Assembly (NCBI GenBank): GCA_041853585.1
Contig: JBGZSM010000090.1
Location: 1 to 29,044 of the forward strand
Reading direction: 5' to 3'
Length of the DNA stretch: 29,044 bases
DNA from: JAUNKE01 sp041853585
GTDB lineage: Bacteria > Bacillota > Clostridia > Peptostreptococcales > Filifactoraceae
Part shown: piece by piece, positions 1-6,947 of the stretch
Layout of the letters: each line of letters begins with the position of its first letter
Position numbering within the stretch: the first letter of the stretch is position 1
Notes under the pieces: generated by a model
Database searches by the model: none
Told to the model about the DNA's origin: nothing
Seen by the model: the letters and a program-made list of their open reading frames with translations, nothing else
Position numbers and translations under genes: made by a program

Positions 1-94
1 CCTGAAAAGAAATATCTACATTTATGTTCATTTTTAGTTGCAAAACACGACGATTTAGTGTAAGCTTATTCTTGATATAGTTGTTCATAAAAAT

Positions 95-103
95 ATTATA
101 TCA
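95..103 (-). promoter_or_regulatory. Extended -10 promoter element reading off the left edge
   Basis: Read on the minus strand this is TGATATAAT, an extended -10 (TGnTATAAT). It sits just past a hairpin with T-tracts, so transcription would run leftward out of the window. No good -35 is visible, which is tolerated for extended -10 promoters. It lies inside a 21-nt sequence that recurs exactly at 25984-26004. The target gene is outside the window. Confidence 0.35.
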
Positions 104-142
104 AAAAAAATGGCTTGCTCTTATGAGTTTGCCATTTTTTTT
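103..142. terminator. Bidirectional intrinsic terminator hairpin
   Basis: Eight A residues and TGGC (103-114) pair with GCCA and eight T residues (131-142) around a 16-nt loop. The A-tract on one side and T-tract on the other let the same hairpin terminate in both directions. Genes of both flanks are absent or unclear, so what it terminates is unknown. Confidence 0.6.
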
Positions 143-143
143 A

Positions 144-165
144 GGGGCTATTTTGCAACAGCCCC
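144..165. repeat. GC-rich hairpin, possible mobile-element end relic
   Basis: GGGGCT (144-149) pairs with AGCCCC (160-165) around a TTTTGCAAC-type loop, next to the terminator at 103-142. Sequences of the GGGCTGTTGCAAAA type often occur at the ends of insertion sequences in low-GC Gram-positives. That link is from memory and no transposase lies nearby, so an IS relic is only a suggestion. Confidence 0.3.
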
Positions 166-192
166 CAAAAAAATTTTCACTTCCAATTTCAC

Positions 193-280
193 TTTTTTCA
201 TCTTTTTTCACTTTTTTGCATTAGAATTACACCTTTTTTCAATGCTTTCCCGCCTTTTTTCGTTTTTTTACACCTTTTTT
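193..280. other. Helically phased T-tract array (predicted curved DNA)
   Basis: Seven T6-T7 tracts start at 193, 203, 212, 234, 255, 263 and 275, close to multiples of 10-11 bp, often preceded by CAC or CACC. Phased A/T-tracts bend DNA toward one face. The reading frame at 110-379 across this stretch is rich in Phe only because of the T-tracts and is not credible as a gene. Function unknown; the tracts lie directly beside the foldback at 339-535. Confidence 0.5.
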
Positions 281-338
281 CACTTCATCTCTAAATTATT
301 ATTCTGCATGCAAATATACATTTGCAGCAAAAAAATTA

Positions 339-535
339 GAAAGGTCATCACAAAAGAAAATCTGTTGATTTTATCTTAAAAATCCGGATGCGCAAGTTCG
401 TAAAATTTCAGACCCATCTGCACGATGCAGATGGGAGCTCGATGAAACACGATGTTTCTTAGAGAGCGCTCGAAATTTTTGAACGCGCAAATCCTATTTT
501 TCATAAAATCAACACTTTGATAGTGATGACCTTTC
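339..535. repeat. 197-nt foldback (imperfect inverted repeat) with two ACGAT-loop hairpins
   Basis: The ends are a perfect 13-bp inverted repeat, GAAAGGTCATCAC (339-351) and GTGATGACCTTTC (523-535). Moving inward, TGTTGATTTTAT (363-374) pairs with 503-514, AAAAAT (378-383) with 496-501, TGCGC (389-393) with 485-489, GTTC (396-399) with 481-484, and AAAATTTC (402-409) with 472-479. The interior holds two hairpins with the same loop: CCCATCTGC-ACGAT-GCAGATGGG (413-435) and GAAAC-ACGAT-GTTTC (444-458). A further hairpin lies just outside (305-329). The whole could be a MITE-like element or a structured RNA. It lies just downstream of the CopZ-like gene. I do not recognise a named family. Confidence 0.65.
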
Positions 536-576
536 TATATGCTTCTAATGCGAATCGGTTAGAACATCGCGAACGA

Positions 577-789
577 CTATTCTTGTAATTCCCCCATCAC
601 ATCATAACCTTGATCTTCAATCTCTTTTTTGATTTTCTCAACATCCGCACCATTGTGCTCGATAGTTACCTTTTCATGAGGCAAATCCACATGCACCGCT
701 GTAACGCCGCTTACCGCCTTTACCGTATCCGTAACCACTTCGATGCAATGCTCGCAACTCATACCTTCAACATGTAAAATTGTTTTCAT
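577..789 (-). CDS. copZ: CopZ-like heavy-metal-associated (HMA) domain metallochaperone
   Basis: A 70-residue protein consisting of a single HMA domain with the metal-binding motif GMSCEHC at residues 9-15. The two cysteines bind Cu(I) or a similar soft metal, and such proteins pass it to P-type ATPases or copper regulators in the cytoplasm. Length and the beta-alpha-beta-beta-alpha-beta pattern are typical of CopZ. The ATG has a good ribosome binding site (TAGGAG, 6-7 nt upstream) and its own promoter in the gap after the oxidoreductase gene. No copper ATPase or CsoR gene lies within the window, so the exact metal is inferred. It could also be mercury-related (MerP-like), but no mer genes are near. 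The gene symbol is by domain similarity. Confidence 0.88.
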   Translation of the reverse strand: MKTILHVEGMSCEHCIEVVTDTVKAVSGVTAVHVDLPHEKVTIEHNGADVEKIKKEIEDQGYDVMGELQE

Positions 790-840
790 AGTAAACTCCT
801 ATCTCAATCAAAAATTTCCAAAAGCAAATGCTTTAGCTTC

Positions 841-869
841 ATTATACTAAAATTTTCCTGCTTCGTCAC
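841..869 (-). promoter_or_regulatory. Promoter of the CopZ-like gene
   Basis: Minus strand: -35 GTGACG (869-864), 17-nt spacer, perfect -10 TATAAT (846-841), about 50 nt upstream of the start codon. It lies between the oxidoreductase stop and the CopZ start, so the chaperone can be transcribed independently. No clear CsoR or CopY operator was found. Confidence 0.6.
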
Positions 870-886
870 GATAGAAAATTATTATC

Positions 887-1912
887 TTAAAATATTTTTG
901 CAAGCGGCGCAGGCATTTCCATCTCAATGCCAAGCGCTTTGGATGCGCGAATCGGCCAATGCGCATCGCGCAGCAAACCGCGACCGATTGCCACCAAATC
1001 CGCATCTTCATTTCCTATCACGGAATTCGCCATATCCACCGACTCCAATTTGCCCACCGCAATTGTCGGCAATCCGGTTTCCTCTTTCATTCGTCGGGCA
1101 AAAGGAACTTGATAGCCGGCATGAGTTCCCGGTCGTCCCGCCGAGCCGACGAGCGGACCTTCTCCACCCGAAGTGATGTGCAATACATCCACTCCCGCTT
1201 TTTGATACTCCTTGACCAACTCCACCGCATAATCCAAATCATAGCCGCCCTGCGTATATTCGATGGCGGAAATTCTAAAAATCAGCGGCATCTCTTTCGG
1301 AATTACCGAGCGCATCGCCTGAATAATTTCCTTGCCGAACAGAGCCTTGTCCTTTCCGTATCGGTCATCGCGATGATTCGTCAATGGCGAATGGAACTGA
1401 TGAATCAAATAGCCATGCGCCCCGTGAATTTCGATTGCGTCAAAGCCCGCCTTTATTGCCCGCTCCGCCGCCTGTTTGTATTTTTCAACGGTCAAAACGA
1501 CTTCTTCCGTCGTCAAAGCTCTCGGTGTTCGCGACTTTTCCGAGAAAGGAACTTCCGATGCCGAAACGGCTTCCGGCGCATCCTCCGCTTTGCGTCCCGC
1601 ATGTCCGATCTGAATCGCAACCTTCGCGCCGTACCGGTGACATTCATCGACGATTCGCTTCAGCGGCGCAATCTGCTCATCCGACCACAGACCTAAACAT
1701 CTGTCGCTGATTCTTCCGTTCGGCTCAACATTCGTCATCTCCAAAATGATGAGTCCGACTCCGCCCATCGCTCGACTGACATAATGCACATAATGCCACT
1801 CATTCGGAATTCCGTCTTTGTTCTGTACCGAAAATTGACACATCGGCGGCATAACGATTCGGTTTTTGAGCTCCAAACCGCAAAGCTTTATCGGTGTAAA
1901 AATATTTTTCAT
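887..1912 (-). CDS. NADH:flavin oxidoreductase, Old Yellow Enzyme family (YqjM-like)
   Basis: An FMN-dependent ene-reductase of 341 residues, the usual length for the compact YqjM branch, which reduces activated C=C bonds with NAD(P)H. The N-terminus KNIFTPIKLCGLELKNRIVM is characteristic, followed by PPMCQ with the flavin-tuning Cys of YqjM-type enzymes. EIHGAHGYLIHQF carries the paired His and Tyr that hold the substrate carbonyl, and the C-terminal phosphate-binding part includes AIGRGLLRD. The chosen ATG at 1912 has GAGGAG six nt upstream; an in-frame start at 1978 would add 22 non-homologous residues. The next gene (CopZ-like) has its own promoter. Physiological substrate unknown; a role in stress or detoxification is a family-level guess. 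Confidence 0.93.
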   Translation of the reverse strand: MKNIFTPIKLCGLELKNRIVMPPMCQFSVQNKDGIPNEWHYVHYVSRAMGGVGLIILEMTNVEPNGRISDRCLGLWSDEQIAPLKRIVDECHRYGAKVAIQIGHAGRKAEDAPEAVSASEVPFSEKSRTPRALTTEEVVLTVEKYKQAAERAIKAGFDAIEIHGAHGYLIHQFHSPLTNHRDDRYGKDKALFGKEIIQAMRSVIPKEMPLIFRISAIEYTQGGYDLDYAVELVKEYQKAGVDVLHITSGGEGPLVGSAGRPGTHAGYQVPFARRMKEETGLPTIAVGKLESVDMANSVIGNEDADLVAIGRGLLRDAHWPIRASKALGIEMEMPAPLAKIF

Positions 1913-2156
1913 CGTATTCTCCTCGCTACTGAATTTTTCTCGAAAGTTCTTTTGGCAGATTAAAGGCCATGTTTGCAAACCGCAATCTTTGCCGAACTTT
2001 CCCTATGCACATTATCACTATACCATAAAAACAATTATTCGAAAATGTAAAATAATGGGCTTTAAATCCATATTTCGGGCAAAATCCGTTTCAAAAAATC
2101 TGTCGAGCACCGCGTCCCTCCTCTTTTCTTTCTCTTTCCTGTTTCCACTTTGTTCA

Positions 2157-2185
2157 TTGACATTCAAGCGCCGATACTGTATATT
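2157..2185 (+). promoter_or_regulatory. Promoter of the thiamine-precursor uptake operon
   Basis: Consensus -35 TTGACA (2157-2162), 17-nt spacer, -10 TATATT (2180-2185). Transcription would start at about 2192, exactly where the TPP aptamer begins. About 240 nt between the oxidoreductase gene and this point hold no other feature that I can support. Confidence 0.8.
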
Positions 2186-2190
2186 GAAAA

Positions 2191-2268
2191 TACATAGGGG
2201 AGCTTTTTGCTGAGAGTGAGGATTCCTCAGACCCTAAACCTGTCAGATAATGCTGTCGTGGGAATGTA
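2191..2268 (+). promoter_or_regulatory. TPP riboswitch (THI element)
   Basis: The conserved thi-box parts appear in order: GGGGAGC, TGCTGAGA (pyrimidine-sensing strand), CAGACCC, ACCTG, ATAATGC and CGTGGGAA. The closing stem P1 is formed by TACAT (2191-2195) and ATGTA (2264-2268). Bound thiamine pyrophosphate stabilises P1. The P1 3' strand abuts and slightly overlaps the terminator stem that follows, which fits transcription attenuation. It controls the four-gene uptake operon downstream. Confidence 0.96.
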
Positions 2269-2291
2269 TCTGCGACATCGCAGATTTTTTT
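2268..2291 (+). terminator. Intrinsic terminator of the TPP riboswitch expression platform
   Basis: ATCTGCG (2268-2274), loop ACAT, CGCAGAT (2279-2285), then a run of T to 2291. It lies between the aptamer and the first start codon (2317), so ligand binding should give premature termination. The first base of the stem is shared with aptamer stem P1. Confidence 0.9.
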
Positions 2292-2316
2292 ATGTCCACT
2301 TGGAGAAAGGATTGTT

Positions 2317-2616
2317 ATGAAACAACCGGAGGCAAGCATTGCCATTCAAGTTTTACCTAATGTTCAGGGCGAAGAAATCATTCGCATCGTGGACAAGGTA
2401 ATCGAATATATTAAACAAAGCGGTCATCCCTATTTTGTTTCTCCGTTTGAAACAACGGTGGAAGGCCCATTTGATGAATTGATGGAAATTGTAAAGCAGG
2501 CGCAAATTATCTGTATCGAAGAAGGCGCGCCGAATGTGATGAGCTATGTCAAAATCGCATACAGTCCATCGGGGGTGTGGTCGATTGAGAAGAAAACCGC
2601 AAAACATCACCGATAG
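2317..2616 (+). CDS. Thiamine-binding protein, MTH1187/YkoF-like family
   Basis: A 99-residue single-domain protein of the thiamine-binding family (Pfam Thiamine_BP; MTH1187, YqgV, YkoF). It starts ASIAIQVLPNVQGEEIIRIVDKVIEYIK and continues with FVSPFETTVEGPFDELM, the pattern of this ferredoxin-like fold. Members bind thiamine or hydroxymethylpyrimidine-like ligands in the cytoplasm. It is the first gene behind the TPP riboswitch, with an AAAGGA ribosome binding site, and its 3' end overlaps the permease gene. In Bacillus the related YkoF accompanies an HMP ABC transporter, so the present context supports a role as a cytosolic ligand carrier or sensor for imported precursor. No transmembrane segment or signal peptide is present. 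Confidence 0.88.
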   Translation: MKQPEASIAIQVLPNVQGEEIIRIVDKVIEYIKQSGHPYFVSPFETTVEGPFDELMEIVKQAQIICIEEGAPNVMSYVKIAYSPSGVWSIEKKTAKHHR

Positions 2617-3352
2617 TTTCTATCCAATCGCCTTTATCGCGGCATTGGTCGCGATTTGGGGACTCGTCAGTCATCTTGAAATCGTGCCGAAGTTTATGCT
2701 CCCCGCACCGAGCAATGTGCTCTCCGCATTGATAAGCGAAGCGCCGTTGTTGTGGGAGCACAGCAAAACGACTTTGGCGGAAGCGTTCATCGGATTGGCG
2801 CTGAGCATTTTTTTCGCACTGCTGCTCGCCATCGTGATGGAAGAATTTGTAAAAGTGCGCAAAACGCTCTATCCCGTTTTAATCATCACCCAGACGATTC
2901 CGACCATTGCGATTGCACCGCTGCTTGTGCTCTGGCTCGGCTACGGGATGATGCCGAAAATCGCACTCATTTTCATCACCTGTTTTTTCCCGCTCGTCAT
3001 CAGCATACTGAGCGGATTTGCCGGCGTGGATGAAGATGCCGTTCGATTGTTCACCTCGATGGGAGCGAGCAGATGGCAAATGCTCCTTTGGGTAAAACTT
3101 CCATCGGCTGTCGAAAGTTTTTTTGCCGGACTCAAAGTGTCCGCATCCTACTCCATCGTCGGAGCGGTCATTGCGGAATGGCTCGGCGGCAACAACGGAC
3201 TCGGCGTCTATATGACCAGAGTTCGAAAATCTTTTTCGTTTGACAAAATGTTTGCTGTAATCATCGTTATTACAGTTATCAGTTTACTATTACTCTATCT
3301 CGTGGATTTGATTCAGAAAAAATCTATGAAATGGAAGACAACAGAGAGGTAA
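2585..3352 (+). CDS. thiX: ABC transporter permease, ThiX-like (thiamine precursor uptake)
   Basis: Inner-membrane permease of the SsuC/TauC/ThiX type with about six hydrophobic segments. The EAA cytoplasmic loop is visible as FTSMGASRWQMLLWVKLP, which contacts the ATPase. Start choice is uncertain. TTG at 2585 follows a G-rich stretch (GGGGGTGTGG) at suitable distance and overlaps the previous gene by 32 nt; ATG at 2546 would add 13 residues unlike the family. Position between the thiamine-binding protein and a ThiY-like lipoprotein, all behind a TPP riboswitch, supports pyrimidine-precursor transport. Without that context it could not be told from sulfonate or nitrate permeases. Confidence 0.88.
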   Translation: MRRKPQNITDSFYPIAFIAALVAIWGLVSHLEIVPKFMLPAPSNVLSALISEAPLLWEHSKTTLAEAFIGLALSIFFALLLAIVMEEFVKVRKTLYPVLIITQTIPTIAIAPLLVLWLGYGMMPKIALIFITCFFPLVISILSGFAGVDEDAVRLFTSMGASRWQMLLWVKLPSAVESFFAGLKVSASYSIVGAVIAEWLGGNNGLGVYMTRVRKSFSFDKMFAVIIVITVISLLLLYLVDLIQKKSMKWKTTER

Positions 3353-3354
3353 CT

Positions 3355-4374
3355 ATGAAATTAGCAAAAAAAATATTCGCAGGCGCACTCGCACTTGCTA
3401 TCGGACTTGTTTCCACAGGTTGTAAAAAAGAAAATGGAGAAGCTCCTTCGGGATTGCCATTCGTCGGCAAGAAAAAAATATCCTTTGTACTGGACTGGAC
3501 TCCGAATACAAATCACACCGGCGTCTATGTCGCCCTTGTCAACGGCTACTATGAAGAAGAAGGATTGGAAGTTGAAATTATCCAACCGCCCGAGGACGGC
3601 TCGATTGCAGCTGTTGCGAGCGGACAGGCGCAGTTCGGCGTGAGTTTTCAGGAAAATGTAGGCGAAGCAATCGCAGCCGATGCTCCGGCACCGATTACCG
3701 CAGTCGCAACCATTATCGACCACAATACATCGGGAATCATTTCGCTCCGAGACAAAAATATCGAATCATTCGCCGACTTGGAAGGAAAAACCTATGCTAC
3801 TTGGGGACTTCCTGTCGAGCAAGCCATTTTGAAATATGCGGTCGAATCCCAGGGCGGCGATTTCAGCAAAGTGAAAATGGTTCCGCATTCCGGTGCCGAT
3901 GCCGTTTCATTGCTTCAATCCGGCTCCGTGGATGCCGTATGGGTTTATGAAGCTTGGGATAATGTGATGGCGGATGTGGCGGATGTGGATTACAACTACA
4001 TTCCATTTGTCGAAGCCAATTCGATTTTGGACTACTACACACCGGTCATCATTTCCAACAACGACTTTTTGAAAAATGACCCCGACACCGCGAAAGCATT
4101 TATGCGCGCAACGGCAAAAGGCTATAATTTCGCAATCGAAAAGCCGGAAGAAGCCGCCGATATTTTGTTGAAGCAGGTGCCCGAGCTCAATCCGGGTCTG
4201 GTGGTGGAAAGTCAGGAAATTTTGGCACAATACTACAAAGCGGAAAAAAGTCAATGGGGAACGATTGATGAAGGAAGATGGGCGCCATTCTTCGACTTTA
4301 TGTATGGAAACAACCTGATTAACACCGAGCTGGGTGCAAAAGGTTTTACCAATGAATTTTTACCGGCGGAATAA
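3355..4374 (+). CDS. thiY: ThiY-like ABC substrate-binding lipoprotein (NMT1/THI5 family)
   Basis: Solute-binding protein of the NMT1/THI5-like family, 339 residues. The N-terminus MKLAKKIFAGALALAIG is a signal peptide ending in the lipobox VSTGC, so the mature protein is anchored by lipidated Cys. The mature start ISFVLDWTPNTNHTGVYVA is the family signature (LDWxPNxxHxG), followed by GYYEEEGLEVEI and ASGQAQFGVS. Family members bind formylaminopyrimidine or HMP for salvage into thiamine. The ATG at 3355 follows GAGAGG and lies two nt after the permease stop; an ATG at 3331 inside the permease gene is rejected because it would put charged residues before the signal peptide. The last base of its stop is the first base of the ATPase gene (TAATG). 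Confidence 0.93.
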   Translation: MKLAKKIFAGALALAIGLVSTGCKKENGEAPSGLPFVGKKKISFVLDWTPNTNHTGVYVALVNGYYEEEGLEVEIIQPPEDGSIAAVASGQAQFGVSFQENVGEAIAADAPAPITAVATIIDHNTSGIISLRDKNIESFADLEGKTYATWGLPVEQAILKYAVESQGGDFSKVKMVPHSGADAVSLLQSGSVDAVWVYEAWDNVMADVADVDYNYIPFVEANSILDYYTPVIISNNDFLKNDPDTAKAFMRATAKGYNFAIEKPEEAADILLKQVPELNPGLVVESQEILAQYYKAEKSQWGTIDEGRWAPFFDFMYGNNLINTELGAKGFTNEFLPAE

Positions 4375-5108
4375 TGAGCTATTTAGAAATTAAAAATGTG
4401 TCCAAGCAGTACAACGGCTTGCCGACACTTGAAAATATCAATATTTCGATTGACCAGGGAGAATTCGTCTCACTGATTGGACCGAGCGGCGTAGGAAAAA
4501 CTACGCTGTTCAACATTCTCTCCGGCATCGAATTACCCGATCCGTCCGGCAAAATTGTTTTGGACGGCAACGACATCACCGGCAAAACGGGAATGTTCAG
4601 CTATATGCAGCAGAAAGATTTACTGCTGCCCTTCTATACGATGCTCGACAATATTTCTTTGCCGCTTCGATTGCGCGGATTGAGTAAAAAAGACGCGCGC
4701 GAAAAGGCCTCCGTGCATTTGGAAGAATTCGGACTGTTGGGCAGCGAAAACAAATATCCCGCACAACTTTCCGGCGGGATGCGACAAAGAGGTGCATTTT
4801 TAAGAGCCTATTTGTACTCTGAAAAATTGATGCTGCTCGATGAGCCTTTTTCGGCACTCGACTCCATCACCAAGACGAATTTACACCGATGGTACACCGA
4901 GGTCAGCCACAGACATCACACGACAACTTTTTTCATCACGCATGACATCGATGAAGCGCTGACGCTTTCCGATAAAATTTATGTGATGACCGGTCCGCCT
5001 GGACGAGTCGGAGAACCGCTTACCATCGAGAGAAATGACGATTTTTTGCTCAGCCCGCAATTTATCGAGTATAAAAAGATGCTGCTCGGCAAACTCGGTC
5101 AAACATAA
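4374..5108 (+). CDS. thiZ: ABC transporter ATP-binding protein, ThiZ-like
   Basis: Cytoplasmic ATPase of 244 residues that powers the ThiX/ThiY importer. Walker A is GPSGVGKTT, the Q-loop is in FSYMQQKDLLLPFYT, the signature is LSGGMRQRG, Walker B is LMLLDEPFSALD, and the H-loop is FFITHDIDEALTLSD. It resembles SsuB/TauB/ThiZ ATPases in full length. The start overlaps the lipoprotein stop by one nt (TAATG), indicating translational coupling. It is the last gene of the TPP-controlled operon; the only terminator-like hairpin downstream is at 5322-5376. Confidence 0.93.
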   Translation: MSYLEIKNVSKQYNGLPTLENINISIDQGEFVSLIGPSGVGKTTLFNILSGIELPDPSGKIVLDGNDITGKTGMFSYMQQKDLLLPFYTMLDNISLPLRLRGLSKKDAREKASVHLEEFGLLGSENKYPAQLSGGMRQRGAFLRAYLYSEKLMLLDEPFSALDSITKTNLHRWYTEVSHRHHTTTFFITHDIDEALTLSDKIYVMTGPPGRVGEPLTIERNDDFLLSPQFIEYKKMLLGKLGQT

Positions 5109-5320
5109 AAAAGAGGATTGCAAAATTTGAAATCTGATTTTGAAATAAAAAATCAAATTCTGAAAGTCGGAATGCAAACTTGAATTCTGTTTTTGAAATC
5201 CAAATCCAACTTTTGAAATTCTGAAATACAATTTTACAATCGAAAGACGAAAATCAAGATAGGATTTTTAAAACGAATTCTCATCATTGTGATCTTTTCA
5301 AATCAACCAAAGCGAAAATA
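5109..5320. other. Gene-free AT-rich stretch with recurring TTTGAAAT motifs
   Basis: No credible gene. TTTGAAAT occurs at 5126, 5139, 5192 and 5212, with a CTGAAAT at 5221, mixed with AAATC and AAATTC words, giving a degenerate repeat-like, A-tract-rich texture. An ORF on the minus strand (4881-5231) is a shadow with biased composition. A similar texture, in reverse orientation, occurs at about 23640-23790. Meaning unknown. Confidence 0.4.
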
Positions 5321-5321
5321 T

Positions 5322-5376
5322 GGACTGTTTTTTGTGGAGCAGTAAAGCCAAGCAAAGAAGACAGTCCGTTTTTTAT
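5322..5376 (+). terminator. Probable terminator of the thiamine uptake operon
   Basis: GGACTGT (5322-5328) pairs with ACAGTCC (5361-5367), followed by G and a T-rich run (5369-5378). The loop of about 32 nt is long for an intrinsic terminator, and the hairpin lies about 210 nt after the ATPase stop. No other terminator is visible between the ATPase and VanZ genes. Confidence 0.55.
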
Positions 5377-5523
5377 TTTCGGCGGCTTATCTTTCAAAAC
5401 AAATCGTCGATATCCCAATAAGCTGACAATCCGAATTCATTTGCCAAATTCCTTATCAAGACAATATTTTTAACAATTTTAGGGAATTCTGTAGTTTTAT
5501 TCGTTTTGAGGTTGTCAAATGCT

Positions 5524-5551
5524 TTGAAATATGTTACTTTGGATATATATT
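5524..5551 (+). promoter_or_regulatory. Promoter of the VanZ-like gene
   Basis: -35 TTGAAA (5524-5529), 16-nt spacer, -10 TATATT (5546-5551), close upstream of the GAGGAG ribosome binding site and ATG at 5570. A second possible -35, TTGTCA, lies just upstream. The remaining sequence from 5377 shows nothing else that I can name. Confidence 0.5.
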
Positions 5552-5569
5552 ATTGAACAAGAGGAGTTT

Positions 5570-6064
5570 ATGGAAAAAAGCAACACAAGAGTACGAATTT
5601 CAAAAAAATACCAATTGATTTTTCTGGCTTATATCGCAATCGTAGCAAAGCTGGCTCTTTTTCGTGCGCCCATTTTACATACCTTTGACAATGTCGGAAT
5701 GGAAACGGTCATGAACAAAATCAGTTCCGCCAATTTCATTCCTTTTTACACTATCAAAATGTATATGAATTTTCCAAGCATCTATTGGGCGATTATCAAC
5801 CTCGTCGGCAATGTCGTCGTATTTATTCCGCTCGGATTTTTGCTGCCGATGGTGTTCAAAAAACTCAAAGGATTTACGCGCACATTTTTTGCCAGTTTAT
5901 TTGCCATTTTAATTATCGAATTCGGACAGCTCTTTACAGGACTTGGTCAATTCGATGTCGATGACATTTTACTCAATATCATCGGCGCGAGCATCGGCTA
6001 CTTTGTATTCTACATCGTAAAAAGCATCATCAAAATCAATCAACCGAGCGCGGAAATGAGATGA
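5570..6064 (+). CDS. VanZ-like family membrane protein
   Basis: A 164-residue protein of the VanZ-like family (Pfam VanZ) with four or more hydrophobic segments. Characteristic elements are FIPFYTI, the Asn-rich NLVGNVVVFIPLGFLLPMVF, the EFGQLFTGLGQFDVDDILLN segment with family-conserved acidic residues, and a final hydrophobic IIGASIGYFVFYIV. VanZ confers low-level teicoplanin resistance in enterococci, but most relatives have no assigned function and this gene stands alone, so no resistance role is claimed. The ATG at 5570 has GAGGAG just upstream. Transcription ends at the hairpin at 6120-6141. Confidence 0.85.
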   Translation: MEKSNTRVRISKKYQLIFLAYIAIVAKLALFRAPILHTFDNVGMETVMNKISSANFIPFYTIKMYMNFPSIYWAIINLVGNVVVFIPLGFLLPMVFKKLKGFTRTFFASLFAILIIEFGQLFTGLGQFDVDDILLNIIGASIGYFVFYIVKSIIKINQPSAEMR

Positions 6065-6072
6065 AAATAAAA

Positions 6073-6112
6073 AAGACGAGCTAAATTCGTGCATTGAAAT
6101 TCAGTTCGTCTT
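6073..6112 (-). terminator. Terminator for the leftward hydrolase gene
   Basis: AAGACGA (6073-6079) pairs with TCGTCTT (6106-6112), extended by partial pairing inside. On the minus strand the stem is followed by six T residues (A-run 6069-6074 on plus), so it ends transcription from the hydrolase gene at 6140-6793. Confidence 0.7.
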
Positions 6113-6119
6113 CTCTCTG

Positions 6120-6141
6120 AGCACCCAAAGGTGCTTTTTTT
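6120..6141 (+). terminator. Terminator of the VanZ-like gene
   Basis: GCACC (6121-6125), loop CAAA, GGTGC (6130-6134), then seven T residues (6135-6141). It lies 55 nt after the VanZ stop. The T-run overlaps the 3' end of the convergent hydrolase gene by two nt, a compact convergent junction. Confidence 0.8.
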
Positions 6142-6793
6142 ATTCTTGTAAACTCTTTTTGATTTTGCCGATCACACTTTTATCGCAAATTCGGTTATGA
6201 CCGCTGACCAAATGAGTAAAATCCGTCGCCTTATATTTTTCCAGCGCTTTGAGATAAACTCCCTTCTCACATTCCAGCTCCGGCACAATTTCCTCCATCG
6301 TGTCCCCGATATTGTCACCGACATTGAGCACTTTCTCCCACTCATCCAAAACCGAAATCCCGTCCGGCGAATGTCCCGGCGTGTAAAAAATCTTGATACC
6401 GTCTTGCGCAAAATACAATTCCTCCGAAATCAATACATTGGGCAAACACTGCTCAATCTCGTCATCCCAAAACGCATGATATTTTTCAATCGCCGGCTCC
6501 CAGTCCTGCTTAATTTTCTCCACACAGCTTTGATGCGCAACAATCCAATGGCCTTTGAACAGATAATTTCCCCAAATATGGTCAAAGTGATAATGTGTGT
6601 TGATAATGACGAGCGGATTGCTCCTGCCTCTTTTATTCCGATACGCCAAAATCGGCTCGATATTCTCACGCCCCATTCCCGTATCAATCAAAAAGTCATG
6701 CTTCTCCCCCATAATCAGATGTAAGTTCAAATTCCAATCGGGATAAGCAAACTCAAATATCACATTTCTATGCTTTATTGTATGAATCTTCAT
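6140..6793 (-). CDS. MBL-fold metallo-hydrolase
   Basis: A 217-residue metallo-beta-lactamase-fold protein. The dinuclear metal site is visible as THYHFDHIWG (HxHxDH), then YTPGHSPDGIS with the third His, the bridging Asp region NVGDNIGD, and the final His in LVSGHNR. An early FLIDTGMG is the usual first motif. Members include glyoxalase II-like, lactonase-like and other hydrolases, so the substrate cannot be told from sequence. The ATG has a GAGGGTG ribosome binding site. It is a single gene 154 nt downstream of the acetyltransferase operon and convergent with the VanZ-like gene. Confidence 0.9.
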   Translation of the reverse strand: MKIHTIKHRNVIFEFAYPDWNLNLHLIMGEKHDFLIDTGMGRENIEPILAYRNKRGRSNPLVIINTHYHFDHIWGNYLFKGHWIVAHQSCVEKIKQDWEPAIEKYHAFWDDEIEQCLPNVLISEELYFAQDGIKIFYTPGHSPDGISVLDEWEKVLNVGDNIGDTMEEIVPELECEKGVYLKALEKYKATDFTHLVSGHNRICDKSVIGKIKKSLQE

Positions 6794-6947
6794 TCTTCAC
6801 CCTCGCAAATTCCGGCATCCATTCTTCCTCTTTTAAAAAATTTTTCGTTCTTATTATAATCAGGTATTCATTCGCAAACGGAAAATTGTCAATTTCGGGT
6901 CATATTCTTAAAAACACCCACGATGTACTTTGCATCATTTATTTCAA

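Noticed and set aside
110..379. Open frame of 89 codons on the plus strand
   Set aside because: Very Phe-rich because it crosses phased T-tracts and a terminator; no ribosome binding site or family resemblance.
339..535. Retron msr-msd or CRISPR-like RNA
   Set aside because: Inverted ends and hairpins recall retron RNA, but there is no reverse transcriptase, Cas or TnpB gene in the window and no spacer-repeat periodicity.
898..1710. Long plus-strand open frames opposite the oxidoreductase gene
   Set aside because: They are antisense shadows of a clear Old Yellow Enzyme gene.
2546..2584. ATG start for the permease 13 codons upstream
   Set aside because: The added residues (His-, Arg- and Cys-rich) are unlike the family and no ribosome binding site precedes this ATG; TTG at 2585 fits better, though this is not certain.
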